Part shown: positions 48,744 to 61,717 of the stretch, piece after piece
Layout: each line of letters opens with the position of its first letter
How positions within the stretch are numbered: the first letter of the stretch is position 1
NCBI GenBank assembly: GCA_948099385.1
Contig: CANUEZ040000196.1
Location: forward strand, 3,951,001-4,015,000
DNA: 64,000 nucleotides
DNA from: Fasciola hepatica
Taxonomy: Eukaryota > Platyhelminthes > Trematoda > Plagiorchiida > Fasciolidae
Reading direction: 5' to 3'
Notes under the pieces: generated by a model
Databases searched by the model: none
What the model saw: the letters and a program-made list of their open reading frames with translations, nothing else
What the model was told of the DNA's origin: nothing
Translations under genes and position numbers: made by a program

Positions 48744-50435
48744 TTTTCAATGGTCAGTTCAGTGTTCAAGCTGCATGGAGAATCATATTATACAAATCTA
48801 CTCTGCTACTGCTCTATTGCATTGTATGAGCAATCTGTGTGGATTGTTCATAAGGGAATGCCTTGGTTTTACTTAGGCCCATAAATAGAGAAGTGATGGA
48901 ACATAGGATTGGATCGGTGTGCGAGAATTTGGTTGTTACCGTTCAAAGCGAAAGCGAAAGCCGAATCCAATTTGGGGATTGTGCTATATCATGTAGTGTA
49001 TATGTTGAACAAAGCGTTGAGACCCATATCGAATGGGCTCGTGCTTTGGGTGTTCGACTGACAATCGTTCACCCCAACCCTTGTTCGTGTCTCCGAGTGG
49101 GTTCTGTCCATGTGCAATGCTCATGATTCCCTTAGCGGATCAAAAAGCTGTACAGTGCTTCCATAATTTTCAATGTTCAGTTCAGTGTTCAAGCTGCATG
49201 GAGAATCATATTATACAAATCTACTCTGCTACTGCTCTATTGCATTGTATGAGCAATCTGTGTGGATTGTTCATAAGGGAATGCCTTGGTTTTATTTAGG
49301 CCCATAAATAGAGAAGTGATGGAACATAGGATTGGATCGGTTTGCGAGAATTTGGTTGTTACCGTTCAAAGCGAAAGCAAAAGCCGAAGCCAATTTGGGG
49401 ATTGTGCTGTATCATGTAGTGTATATGTTGAACAAAGCGTTGAGACCCATATCGGATAGCCTTGTTGTTTGGGTGTTCGACTGACAATCGTTCACCCCAA
49501 CCCTTGTTCGTGTCTCCGAGTGGGTTCTGTCCACGTGCAATGCTCATGATTCCCTTAGCGGATCAAACAGCTGTACAGTGCTTCCATAATTTTCAATGGT
49601 CAGTTCAGTGTTCAAGCTGCATGGAGAATCATATTATACAAATCTACTCTGCTACTGCTCTATTGCATTGTATGAGCAATCTGTGTGGATTGTTCATAAG
49701 GGAATGCCTTGGTTTTACTTAGGCCCATAAATAGAGAAGTGATGGAACATAGGATTGGATCGGTGTGCGAGAATTTGGTTGTTACCATTCAAAGCGAAAG
49801 CGAAAGCCGAAGCCAATTTGGGGATTGTGCTATATCATGTAGTGTATATGTTGAACAAAGCGTTCAGACCCATATCGAATGGGCTCGTGCTTTGGGTGTT
49901 CGACTGACATTCGTTCACCCCAACCCTTGTTCGTGTCTCCGAGTGGGCTCTGTCCATGTGCAATGCTTATGATTCCCTTAGCGGATCAAACATCTGTACA
50001 GTGCTTCCATAATTTTCAATGGTCAGTTCAGTGTTCAAACTGCATGGAGAATCATATTATACAAATCTACTCTGCTACTGCTCTATTGCATTGTATGAGC
50101 AATCTGTGTGGATTGTTCATAAGGGAATGCCTTGGTTTTATTTAGGCCCATAAATAGAGAAGTGATGGAACATAGGATTGGATCGGTGTGCGAGAATTTG
50201 GTTGTTACCGTTCAAAGCGAAAGCGAAAGCCGAAGCCAATTTGGGGATTGTGCTATATCATGTAGTGTATATGTTGAACAAAGCGTTCAGACCCATATCG
50301 GATAGCCTTGTGGTTTGGGTGTTCGACTGACAATCGTTCACCCCAACCCTTGTTCGTGTCTCCGAGTGGGCTCTGTCCACGTGCAATGCTCATGATTCCC
50401 TTAGCGGATCAAACAGCTGTACAGTGCTTCCATCA
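48744..50435 (+). repeat. Higher-order block of 4 monomers, copy 1 (1692 bp)
   Basis: Markers CCGAATCCAATTT (near 48964), AAAAAGCTG with TTCAATGTTCAG (near 49143 and 49171), and GTGCTGTATCATG (near 49406) recur 1692 bp downstream in the same order. The match begins after mismatches at 48742-48743. Confidence 0.85.
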
Positions 50436-51362
50436 TTTTCAATGGTCAGTTCAGTGTTCAAGCTGCATGGAGAATCATATTATACAAATCTACTCTGCTA
50501 CTGCTCTATTGCATTGTATGAGCAATCTGTGTGGATTGTTCATAAGGGAATGCCTTGGTTTTACTTAGGCCCATAAATAGAGAAGTGATGGAACATAGGA
50601 TTGGATCGGTGTGCGAGAATTTGGTTGTTACCGTTCAAAGCGAAAGCGAAAGCCGAATCCAATTTGGGGATTGTGCTATATCATGTAGTGTATATGTTGA
50701 ACAAAGCGTTGAGACCCATATCGAATGGGCTCGTGCTTTGGGTGTTCGACTGACAATCGTTCACCCCAACCCTTGTTCGTGTCTCCGAGTGGGTTCTGTC
50801 CATGTGCAATGCTCATGATTCCCTTAGCGGATCAAAAAGCTGTACAGTGCTTCCATAATTTTCAATGTTCAGTTCAGTGTTCAAGCTGCATGGAGAATCA
50901 TATTATACAAATCTACTCTGCTACTGCTCTATTGCATTGTATGAGCAATCTGTGTGGATTGTTCATAAGGGAATGCCTTGGTTTTATTTAGGCCCATAAA
51001 TAGAGAAGTGATGGAACATAGGATTGGATCGGTGTGCGAGAATTTGGTTGTTACCGTTCAAAGCGAAAGCGAAAGCCGAAGCCAATTTGGGGATTGTGCT
51101 GTATCATGTAGTGTATATGTTGAACAAAGCGTTGAGACCCATATCGGATAGCCTTGTGGTTTGGGTGTTCGACTGACAATCGTTCACCCCAACCCTTGTT
51201 CGTGTCTCCGAGTGGGTTCTGTCCACGTGCAATGCTCATGATTCCCTTAGCGGATCAAACAGCTGTACAGTGCTTCCATAATTTTCAATGGTCAGTTCAG
51301 TGTTCAAGCTGCATGGAGAATCATATTATACAAATCTACTCTGCCACTGCTCTATTGCATTA
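50436..51362 (+). repeat. Higher-order block of 4 monomers, partial copy 2
   Basis: This repeats the CCGAATCC, AAAAAGCTG/TTCAATGTTCAG and GTGCTGTATC markers in order. Differences accumulate after about 51030, including GGTTTGCGAG only in copy 1 (49340) and CTGCCACTGC only here (near 51343). A second repeat with period 1269 links 50095-50836 to 51364-52105, so blocks of four and three monomers overlap here. Confidence 0.8.
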
Positions 51363-54300
51363 TATGAGCAATCTGTGTGGATTGTTCATAAGGGAATGCC
51401 TTGGTTTTATTTAGGCCCATAAATAGAGAAGTGATGGAACATAGGATTGGATCGGTGTGCGAGAATTTGGTTGTTACCGTTCAAAGCGAAAGCGAAAGCC
51501 GAAGCCAATTTGGGGATTGTGCTATATCATGTAGTGTATATGTTGAACAAAGCGTTCAGACCCATATCGGATAGCCTTGTGGTTTGGGTGTTCGACTGAC
51601 AATCGTTCACCCCAACCCTTGTTCGTGTCTCCGAGTGGGCTCTGTCCACGTGCAATGCTCATGATTCCCTTAGCGGATCAAACAGCTGTACAGTGCTTCC
51701 ATCATTTTCAATGGTCAGTTCAGTGTTCAAGCTGCATGGAGAATCATATTATACAAATCTACTCTGCTACTGCTCTATTGCATTGTATGAGCAATCTGTG
51801 TGGATTGTTCATAAGGGAATGCCTTGGTTTTACTTAGGCCCATAAATAGAGAAGTGATGGAACATAGGATTGGATCGGTGTGCGAGAATTTGGTTGTTAC
51901 CGTTCAAAGCGAAAGCGAAAGCCGAATCCAATTTGGGGATTGTGCTATATCATGTAGTGTATATGTTGAACAAAGCGTTGAGACCCATATCGAATGGGCT
52001 CGTGCTTTGGGTGTTCGACTGACAATCGTTCACCCCAACCCTTGTTCGTGTCTCCGAGTGGGTTCTGTCCATGTGCAATGCTCATGATTCCCTTAGCGGA
52101 TCAAACAGCTGTACAGTGCTTCCATAATTTTCAATGGTCCGTTCAGTGTTCAAGCTGCATGGAGAATCATATTATACAAATCTACTCTGCTACTGCTCTA
52201 TTGCATTATATGAGCAATCTGTGTGGATTGTTCATAAGGGAATGCCTTGGTTTTACTTAGGCCCATAAATAGAGAAGTGATGTAAAATGGGATTGGATCG
52301 GTGTGCGAGAATTTGGTTGTTACCGTTCAAAGCGAAAGCGAAAGCCGAAGCCAATTTGGGGATTGTGCTATATCATGTAGTGTATATGTTGAACAAAGCG
52401 TTCAGACCCATATCGGATAGCCTTGTGGTTTGGGAGTTCGACTGACAATCGTTCACCCCAACCCTTGTTCGTGTCTCCGAGTGGGTTCTGTCCATGTGCA
52501 ATGCTCATGATTCCCTTAGCGGATCAAACAGCTGTACAGTGCTTCCATAATTTTCAATGGTCAGTTCAGTGTTCAAGCTGCATGGAGAATCATATTATAC
52601 AAATCTACTCTGCTACTGCTCTATTGCATTGTATGAGCAATCTGTGTGGATTGTTCATAAGGGAATGCCTTGGTTTTACTTAGGCCCATAAATAGAGAAG
52701 TGATGGAACATAGGATTGGATCGGTGTGCGAGAATTTGGTTGTTACCGTTCAAAGCGAAAGCGAAAGCCGAAGCCAATTTGGGGATTGTGCTATATCATG
52801 TAGTGTATATGTTGAACAAAGCGTTCAGACCCATATGGGATAGCCTTGTGGTTTGGGTGTTCGACTGACAATCGTTCACCCCAACCCTTGTTCGTGTCTC
52901 CGAGTGGGTTCTGTCCATGTGCAATGCTCATGATTCCCTTAGCGGATCAAACAGCTGTACAGTGCTTCCATAATTTTCAATGGTCAGTTCAGTGTTCAAG
53001 CTGCATGGAGAATCATATTATACAAATCTACTCTGCTACTGCTCTATTGCATTGTATGAGCAATCTGTGTGGATTGTTCATAAGGGAATGCCTTGGTTTT
53101 ACTTAGGCCCATAAATAGAGAAGTGATGTAAAATGGGATTGGATCGGTGTGCGAGAATTTGGTTGTTACCGTTCAAAGCGAAAGCGAAAGCCGAAGCCAA
53201 TTTGGGGATTGTGCTATATCATGTAGTGTATATGTTGAACAAAGCGTTGAGACCCATATGGGATAGCCTTGTGGTTTGGGAGTTCGACTGACAATCGTTC
53301 ACCCCAACCCTTGTTCGTGTCTCCGAGTGGGTTCTGTCCATGTGCAATGCTCATGATTCCCTTAGCGGATCAAACAGCTGTACAGTGCTTCCATAATTTT
53401 CAATGGTCAGTTCAGTGTTCAAGCTGCATGGAGAATCATATTATACAAATCTACTCTGCTACTGCTCTATTGCATTGTATGAGCAATCTGTGTGGATTGT
53501 TCATAAGGGAATGCCTTGGTTTTACTTAGGCCCATAAATAGAGAAGTGATGGAACATAGGATTGGATCGGTGTGCGAGAATTTGGTTGTTACCGTTCAAA
53601 GCGAAAGCGAAAGCCGAAGCCAATTTGGGGATTGTGCTATATCATGTAGTGTATATGTTGAACAAAGCGTTCAGACCCATATCGGATAGCCTTGTGGTTT
53701 GGGAGTTCGACTGACAATCGTTCACCCCAACCCTTGTTCGTGTCTCCGAGTGGGTTCTGTCCATGTGCAATGCTCATGATTCCCTTAGCGGATCAAACAG
53801 CTGTACAGTGCTTCCATAATTTTCAATGGTCAGTTCAGTGTTCAAGCTGCATGGAGAATCATATTATACAAATCTACTCTGCTACTGCTCTATTGCATTG
53901 TATGAGCAATCTGTGTGGATTGTTCATAAGGGAATGCCTTGGTTTTACTTAGGCCCATTAATAGAGAAGTGATGGAACATAGGATTGGATCGGTGTGCGA
54001 GAATTTGGTTGTTACCGTTCAAAGCGAAAGCGAAAGCCGAAGCCAATTTGGGGATTGTGCTATATCATGTAGTGTATATGTTGAACAAAGCGTTCAGACC
54101 CATATGGGATAGCCTTGTGGTTTGGGTGTTCGACTGACAATCGTTCACCCCAACCCTTGTTCGTGTCTCCGAGTGGGTTCTGTCCATGTGCAATGCTCAT
54201 GATTCCCTTAGCGGATCAAACAGCTGTACAGTGCTTCCATCATTTTCAATGGTCAGTTCAGTGTTCAAGCTGCATGGAGAATCATATTATACAAATCTAC

Positions 54301-55101
54301 TCTGCTACTGCTCTATTGCATTGTATGAGCAATCTGTGTGGATTGTTCATAAGGGAATGCCTTGGTTTTACTTAGGCCCATAAATAGAGAAGTGATGTAA
54401 AATGGGATTGGATCGGTGTGCGAGAATTTGGTTGTTACCGTTCAAAGCGAAAGCGAAAGCCGAAGCCAATTTGGGGATTGTGCTATATCATGTAGTGTAT
54501 ATGTTGAACAAAGCGTTCAGACCCATATCGGATAGCCTTGTGGTTTGGGTGTTCGACTGACAATCGTTCACCCCAACCCTTGTTCGTGTCTCCGAGTGGG
54601 TTCTGTCCATGTGCAATGCTCATGATTCCCTTAGCGGATCAAACAGCTGTACAGTGCTTCCATAATTTTCAATGGTCAGTTCAGTGTTCAAGCTGCATGG
54701 AGAATCATATTATACAAATCTACTCTGCTACTGCTCTATTGCATTGTATGAGCAATCTGTGTGGATTGTTCATAAGGGAATGCCTTGGTTTTACTTAGGC
54801 CCATAAATAGAGAAGTGATGGAACATAGGATTGGATCGGTGTGCGAGAATTTGGTTGTTACCGTTCAAAGCGAAAGCGAAAGCCGAAGCCAATTTGGGGA
54901 TTGTGCTATATCATGTAGTGTATATGTTGAACAAAGCGTTGAGACCCATATCGGATAGCCTTGTGGTTTGGGAGTTCGACTGACAATCGTTCACCCCAAC
55001 CCTTGTTCGTGTCTCCGAGTGGGTTCTGTCCATGTGCAATGCTCATGATTCCCTTAGCGGATCAAACAGCTGTACAGTGCTTCCATAATTTTCAATGGTC
55101 C

Positions 55102-57634
55102 GTTCAGTGTTCAAGCTGCATGGAGAATCATATTATACAAATCTACTCTGCTACTGCTCTATTGCATTGTATGAGCAATCTGTGTGGATTGTTCATAAGG
55201 GAATGCCTTGGTTTTACTTAGGCCCATTAATAGAGAAGTGATGGAACATAGGATTGGATCGGTGTGCGAGAATTTGGTTGTTACCGTTCAAAGCGAAAGC
55301 GAAAGCCGAAGCCAATTTGGGGATTGTGCTATATCATGTAGTGTATATGTTGAACAAAGCGTTGAGACCCATATCGGAGGGGCTCGTGCTTTGGGTGTTC
55401 GACTGACAATCGTTCACCCCAACCCTTGTTCGTGTCTCCGAGTGGGTTCTGTCCATGTGCAATGCTCATGATTCCCTTAGCGGATCAAACAGCTGTACAG
55501 TGCTTCCATCATTTTCAATGGTCAGTTCAGTGTTCAAGCTGCATGGAGAATCATATTATACAAATCTACTCTGCTACTGCTCTATTGCATTGTATGAGCA
55601 ATCTGTGTGGATTGTTCATAAGGGAATGCCTTGGTTTTACTTAGGCCCATAAATAGAGAAGTGATGGAACATAGGATTGGATCGGTGTGCGTGAATTTGG
55701 TTGTTACCGTTCAAAGCGAAAGCGAAAGCCGAAGCCAATTTGGGGATTGTGCTATATCATGTAGTGTATATGTTGAACAAAGCGTTCAGACCCATATCGG
55801 ATAGCCTTGTGGTTTGGGAGATCGACTGACAATCGTTCACCCCAACCCTTGTTCGTGTCTCCGAGTGGGTTCTGTCCATGTGCAATGCTCATGATTCCCT
55901 TAGCGGATCAAACAGCTGTACAGTGCTTCCATAATTTTCAATGGTCAGTTCAGTGTTCAAGCTGCATGGAGAATCATATTATACAAATCTACTCTGCTAC
56001 TGCTCTATTGCATTGTATGAGCAATCTGTGTGGATTGTTCATAAGGGAATGCCTTGGTTTTACTTAGGCCCATAAAAAGAGAAGTGATGGAACATAGGAT
56101 TGGATCGGTGTGCGAGAATTTGGTTGTTACCGTTCAAAGCGAAAGCGAAAGCCGAAGCCAATTTGGGGATTGTGCTATATCATGTAGTGTATATGTTGAA
56201 CAAAGCGTTCAGACCCATATCGGATAGCCTTGTTGTTTGGGTGTTCGACTGACATTCGTTCATCCCAACCCTTGTTCTTGTCCCGTGTGGGCTCTGTCCA
56301 TGTGCAATGCTCATGATTCCCTTAGCGGATCAAACAGCTGTACAGTGCTTCCATAATTTTCAATGGTCAGTTCAGTGTTCAAGCTGCATGGAGAATCATG
56401 TTATACAAATCTACTCTGCTACTGCTCTATTGCATTGTATGAGCAATCTGTGTGGATTGTTCATAAGGGAATGCCTTGGTTTTATTTAGGCCCATAAATA
56501 GAGAAGTGATGGAACATAGGATTGGATCGGTGTGCGAGAATGTGGTTGTTACCGTTCAAAGCGAAAGCGAAAGCCGAAGCCAATTTGGGGATTGTGCTAT
56601 ATCATGTAGTGTATATGTTGAACAAAGCGTTAAGACCCATATGGGATAGCCTTGTTGTTTGGGTGTTCGACTGACATTCGTTCATCCCAACCCTTGTTCT
56701 TGTCCCGTGTGGGCTCTGTCCATGTGCAATGTTCATGATTCCCTTAGCGGATCAAACAGCTGTACAGTGCTTCCATAATTTTCAATGGTCAGTTCAGTGT
56801 TCAAGCTGCATGGAGAATCATATTATAGAAATCTACTCTGCTACTGCTCTATTGCATTGTATGAGCAATCTGTGTGGATTGTTCATAAGGGAATGCCTTG
56901 GTTTTACTTAGGCCCATAAATAGAGAAGTGATGGAACATAGGATTGGATCGGTGTGCGAGAATTTGGTTGTTACCGTTCAAAGCGAAAGCGAAAGCCGAA
57001 GCCAATTTGGGGATTGTGCTATATCATGTAGTGTATATGTTGAACAAAGCGTTGAGACCCATATCGGATAGCCTTGTGGTTTGGGTGTTCGACTGACATT
57101 CGTTCACCCCAACCCTTGTTCTTGTCCCGTGTGGGCTCTGTCCATGTGCAATGCTCATGATTCCCTTAGCGGATCAAACAGCTGTACAGTGCTTCCATAA
57201 TTTTCAATGGTCAGTTCAGTGTTCAAGCTGCATGGAGAATCATATTATACAAATCTACTCTGCTACTGCTCTATTGCATTGTATGAGCAATCTGTGTGGA
57301 TTGTTCATAAGGGAATGCCTTGGTTTTACTTAGGCCCATAAATAGAGAAGTGATGGAACATAGGATTGGATCGGTGTGCGAGAATTTGGTTGTTACCGTT
57401 CAAAGCGAAAGCGAAAGCCGAAGCCAATTTGGGGATTGTGCTATATCATGTAGTGTATATGTTGATCAAAGCGTTGAGACCCATATCGGATAGCCTTGTG
57501 GTTTGGGTTTTGACTGACAATCGTTCACCCCAACCCTTGTTCTTGTCCCGTGTGGGCTCTGTCCATGTGCAATGCTCACGATTCCCTTAGCGGATCAAAC
57601 AGCTGTACAGTGCTTCCATAATTTTCAATGGTCA
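55102..57634 (+). repeat. Higher-order block of 6 monomers, copy 1 (2533 bp)
   Basis: The match to the next 2533 bp starts after a mismatch at 55101/57634. Ordered markers are GCCCATTAATAG (55222), GCGTGAATTTGG (near 55690), GGGAGATCGAC (near 55816), CATAAAAAGAG (near 56071), AATCATGTTATAC (near 56396), GAATGTGG (near 56538), CGTTAAGACC (near 56629), AATGTTCATG (near 56729), GTTGATCAAAG (near 57462) and GGGTTTTGAC (near 57505). Four of its monomers (56230-57916) are type B, giving 2533 instead of 2538 bp. Confidence 0.96.
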
Positions 57635-57916
57635 GTTCAGTGTTCAAGCTGCATGGAGAATCATATTATACAAATCTACTCTGCTACTGCTCTATTGCAT
57701 TGTATGAGCAATCTGTGTGGATTGTTCATAAGGGAATGCCTTGGTTTTACTTAGGCCCATTAATAGAGAAGTGATGGAACATAGGATTGGATCGGTGTGC
57801 GAGAATTTGGTTGTTACCGTTCAAAGCGAAAGCGAAAGCCGAAGCCAATTTGGGGATTGTGCTATATCATGTAGTGTATATGTTGAACAAAGCGTTGAGA
57901 CCCATATCGGAGGGGC
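56230..57916 (+). repeat. Run of four consecutive type B monomers (first)
   Basis: Monomers starting at 56230, 56652, 57074 and 57496 all carry the type B motif. The third and fourth have CACCCC instead of the usual linked CATCCC. The fourth also reads GGGTTTTGAC in place of GGGTGTTCGAC, so it is 421 bp. These are recombinant type B haplotypes. Confidence 0.94.
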
Positions 57917-60148
57917 TCGTGCTTTGGGTGTTCGACTGACAATCGTTCACCCCAACCCTTGTTCGTGTCTCCGAGTGGGTTCTGTCCATGTGCAATGCTC
58001 ATGATTCCCTTAGCGGATCAAACAGCTGTACAGTGCTTCCATCATTTTCAATGGTCAGTTCAGTGTTCAAGCTGCATGGAGAATCATATTATACAAATCT
58101 ACTCTGCTACTGCTCTATTGCATTGTATGAGCAATCTGTGTGGATTGTTCATAAGGGAATGCCTTGGTTTTACTTAGGCCCATAAATAGAGAAGTGATGG
58201 AACATAGGATTGGATCGGTGTGCGTGAATTTGGTTGTTACCGTTCAAAGCGAAAGCGAAAGCCGAAGCCAATTTGGGGATTGTGCTATATCATGTAGTGT
58301 ATATGTTGAACAAAGCGTTCAGACCCATATCGGATAGCCTTGTGGTTTGGGAGATCGACTGACAATCGTTCACCCCAACCCTTGTTCGTGTCTCCGAGTG
58401 GGTTCTGTCCATGTGCAATGCTCATGATTCCCTTAGCGGATCAAACAGCTGTACAGTGCTTCCATAATTTTCAATGGTCAGTTCAGTGTTCAAGCTGCAT
58501 GGAGAATCATATTATACAAATCTACTCTGCTACTGCTCTATTGCATTGTATGAGCAATCTGTGTGGATTGTTCATAAGGGAATGCCTTGGTTTTACTTAG
58601 GCCCATAAAAAGAGAAGTGATGGAACATAGGATTGGATCGGTGTGCGAGAATTTGGTTGTTACCGTTCAAAGCGAAAGCGAAAGCCGAAGCCAATTTGGG
58701 GATTGTGCTATATCATGTAGTGTATATGTTGAACAAAGCGTTCAGACCCATATCGGATAGCCTTGTTGTTTGGGTGTTCGACTGACATTCGTTCATCCCA
58801 ACCCTTGTTCTTGTCCCGTGTGGGCTCTGTCCATGTGCAATGCTCATGATTCCCTTAGCGGATCAAACAGCTGTACAGTGCTTCCATAATTTTCAATGGT
58901 CAGTTCAGTGTTCAAGCTGCATGGAGAATCATGTTATACAAATCTACTCTGCTACTGCTCTATTGCATTGTATGAGCAATCTGTGTGGATTGTTCATAAG
59001 GGAATGCCTTGGTTTTATTTAGGCCCATAAATAGAGAAGTGATGGAACATAGGATTGGATCGGTGTGCGAGAATGTGGTTGTTACCGTTCAAAGCGAAAG
59101 CGAAAGCCGAAGCCAATTTGGGGATTGTGCTATATCATGTAGTGTATATGTTGAACAAAGCGTTAAGACCCATATGGGATAGCCTTGTTGTTTGGGTGTT
59201 CGACTGACATTCGTTCATCCCAACCCTTGTTCTTGTCCCGTGTGGGCTCTGTCCATGTGCAATGTTCATGATTCCCTTAGCGGATCAAACAGCTGTACAG
59301 TGCTTCCATAATTTTCAATGGTCAGTTCAGTGTTCAAGCTGCATGGAGAATCATATTATACAAATCTACTCTGCTACTGCTCTATTGCATTGTATGAGCA
59401 ATCTGTGTGGATTGTTCATAAGGGAATGCCTTGGTTTTACTTAGGCCCATAAATAGAGAAGTGATGGAACATAGGATTGGATCGGTGTGCGAGAATTTGG
59501 TTGTTACCGTTCAAAGCGAAAGCGAAAGCCGAAGCCAATTTGGGGATTGTGCTATATCATGTAGTGTATATGTTGAACAAAGCGTTGAGACCCATATCGG
59601 ATAGCCTTGTGGTTTGGGTGTTCGACTGACATTCGTTCACCCCAACCCTTGTTCTTGTCCCGTGTGGGCTCTGTCCATGTGCAATGCTCATGATTCCCTT
59701 AGCGGATCAAACAGCTGTACAGTGCTTCCATAATTTTCAATGGTCAGTTCAGTGTTCAAGCTGCATGGAGAATCATATTATACAAATCTACTCTGCTACT
59801 GCTCTATTGCATTGTATGAGCAATCTGTGTGGATTGTTCATAAGGGAATGCCTTGGTTTTACTTAGGCCCATAAATAGAGAAGTGATGGAACATAGGATT
59901 GGATCGGTGTGCGAGAATTTGGTTGTTACCGTTCAAAGCGAAAGCGAAAGCCGAAGCCAATTTGGGGATTGTGCTATATCATGTAGTGTATATGTTGATC
60001 AAAGCGTTGAGACCCATATCGGATAGCCTTGTGGTTTGGGTTTTGACTGACAATCGTTCACCCCAACCCTTGTTCTTGTCCCGTGTGGGCTCTGTCCATG
60101 TGCAATGCTCACGATTCCCTTAGCGGATCAAACAGCTGTACAGTGCTT
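57635..60148 (+). repeat. Higher-order block of 6 monomers, copy 2
   Basis: All ordered markers of the preceding block recur 2533 bp later. The only difference I found is C at 59361 where copy 1 has G at 56828. The match ends at 60148; the next base differs (60149 G, 57616 C). Near-perfect identity over about 2.5 kb indicates very recent duplication or assembly duplication. Confidence 0.96.
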
Positions 60149-60449
60149 GCATAATTTTCAATGGTCAGTTCAGTGTTCAAGCTGCATGGAGAATCATATT
60201 ATACAAATCTACTCTGCTACTGCTCTATTGCATTGTATGAGCAATCTGTGTGGATTGTTCATAAGAGAATGCCTCGTTTTTATTTAGGCCCATAAATAGA
60301 GAAGTGATGGAACATAGGATTGGATCGGTGTGCGAGAATTTGGTTGTTACCGTTCAAAGCGAAAGCGAAAGCCGAAGCCAATTTGGGGATTGTGCTATAT
60401 CATGTAGTGTATATGTTGAACAAAGCGTTCAGACCCATATCGAATTGGC
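58763..60449 (+). repeat. Run of four consecutive type B monomers (second)
   Basis: Monomers at 58763, 59185, 59607 and 60029 duplicate the first run through the 2533-bp block. The tail after 60148 is different, with GCTTGCATAA, AAGAGAATGCC and CTCGTTTTTATTT. Confidence 0.94.
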
Positions 60450-61449
60450 TCGTGCTTTGGGTGTTCGACTGACAATCGTTCACCCCAACCCTTGTTCGTG
60501 TCTCAGAGTGGGTTCTGTCCATGTGCAATGCTCATGATTCCCTTAGCGGATCAAACAGCTGTACAGTGCTTCCATAATTTACAATGGTCAGTTCAGTGTT
60601 CAAGCTGCATGGAGAATCATATTATACAAATCTACTCTGCTACTGCTCTATTGCATTGTATGAGCAATCTGTGTGGATTGTTCATAAGGGAATGCCTTGG
60701 TTTTACTTAGGCCCATAAATAGAGAAGTGATGGAACATAGGATTGGATCGGTGTGCGAGAATTTGGTTGTTACCGTTCAAAGCGAAAGCGAAAGCCGAAG
60801 CCAATTTGGGGATTGTGCTATATCATGTAGTGTATATGTTGAACAAAGCGTTCAGCCCCATATCGGATAGCCTTGTGGTTTGGGTGTTCGACTGACAATC
60901 GTTCACCCCAACCCTTGTTCGTGTCTCCGAGTGGGTTCTGTCCATGTGCAATGCTCATGATTCCCTTAGCGGATCAAACAGCTGTACAGTGCTTCCATAA
61001 TTTTCAATGGTCAGTTCAGTGTTCAAGCTGCATGGAGAATCATATTATACAAATCTACTCTGCTACTGCTCTATTGCATTGTATGAGCAATCTGTGTGGA
61101 TTGTTCATAAGGGAATGCCTTGGTTTTATTTAGGCCCATAAATAGAGAAGTGATGGAACATAGGATTGGATCGGTGTGCGAGAATTTGGTTGTTACCGTT
61201 CAAAGCGAAAGCGAAAGCCGAAGCCAATTTGGGGATTGTGCTATATCATGTAGTGTATATGTTGAACAAAGCGTTCAGACCCATATCGAATGGGCTCGTG
61301 CTTTGGGTGTTCGACTGACATTCGTTCACCCCAACCCTTGTTCTTGTCCCGTGTGGGCTCTGTCCATGTGCAATGCTCATGATTCCCTTAGCGGATCAAA
61401 CAGCTGTACAGTGCTTCCATAATTTTCAATGGTCAGTTCAGTGTTCAAA
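59761..61449 (+). repeat. Duplication of about 4 monomers, copy 1 (period 1689)
   Basis: GTTGATCAAAG (near 59995), GGGTTTTGAC (near 60038), the GAATTGGCTCG start with CTCAGAGTGG (near 60441 and 60503) and CAGCCCCAT (near 60853) recur 1689 bp later. Several substitutions separate the copies, for example CACGATTCCC near 60110. This is an older event than the 2533-bp duplication. Confidence 0.75.
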
Positions 61450-61717
61450 CTGCATGGAGAATCATATTATACAAATCTACTCTGCTACTGCTCTATTGCA
61501 TTGTATGAGCAATCTGTGTGGATTGTTCATAAGGGAATGCCTTGGTTTTACTTAGGCCCATAAATAGAGAAGTGATGGAACATAGGATTGGATCGGTGTG
61601 CGAGAATTTGGTTGTTACCGTTCAAAGCGAAAGCGAAAGCCGAAGCCAATTTGGGGATTGTGCTATATCATGTAGTGTATATGTTGATCAAAGCGTTGAG
61701 ACCCATATCGGATAGCC
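61296..61717 (+). repeat. Monomer u145, type B core on a type A-like start, 422 bp
   Basis: This starts with the GAATGGGCTCGTGC form normally seen on type A monomers, then continues with CACCCC and TTCTTGTCCCGTGTGGG. It joins two haplotypes between about 61300 and 61340. It also has CAAACTGC. Confidence 0.9.
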
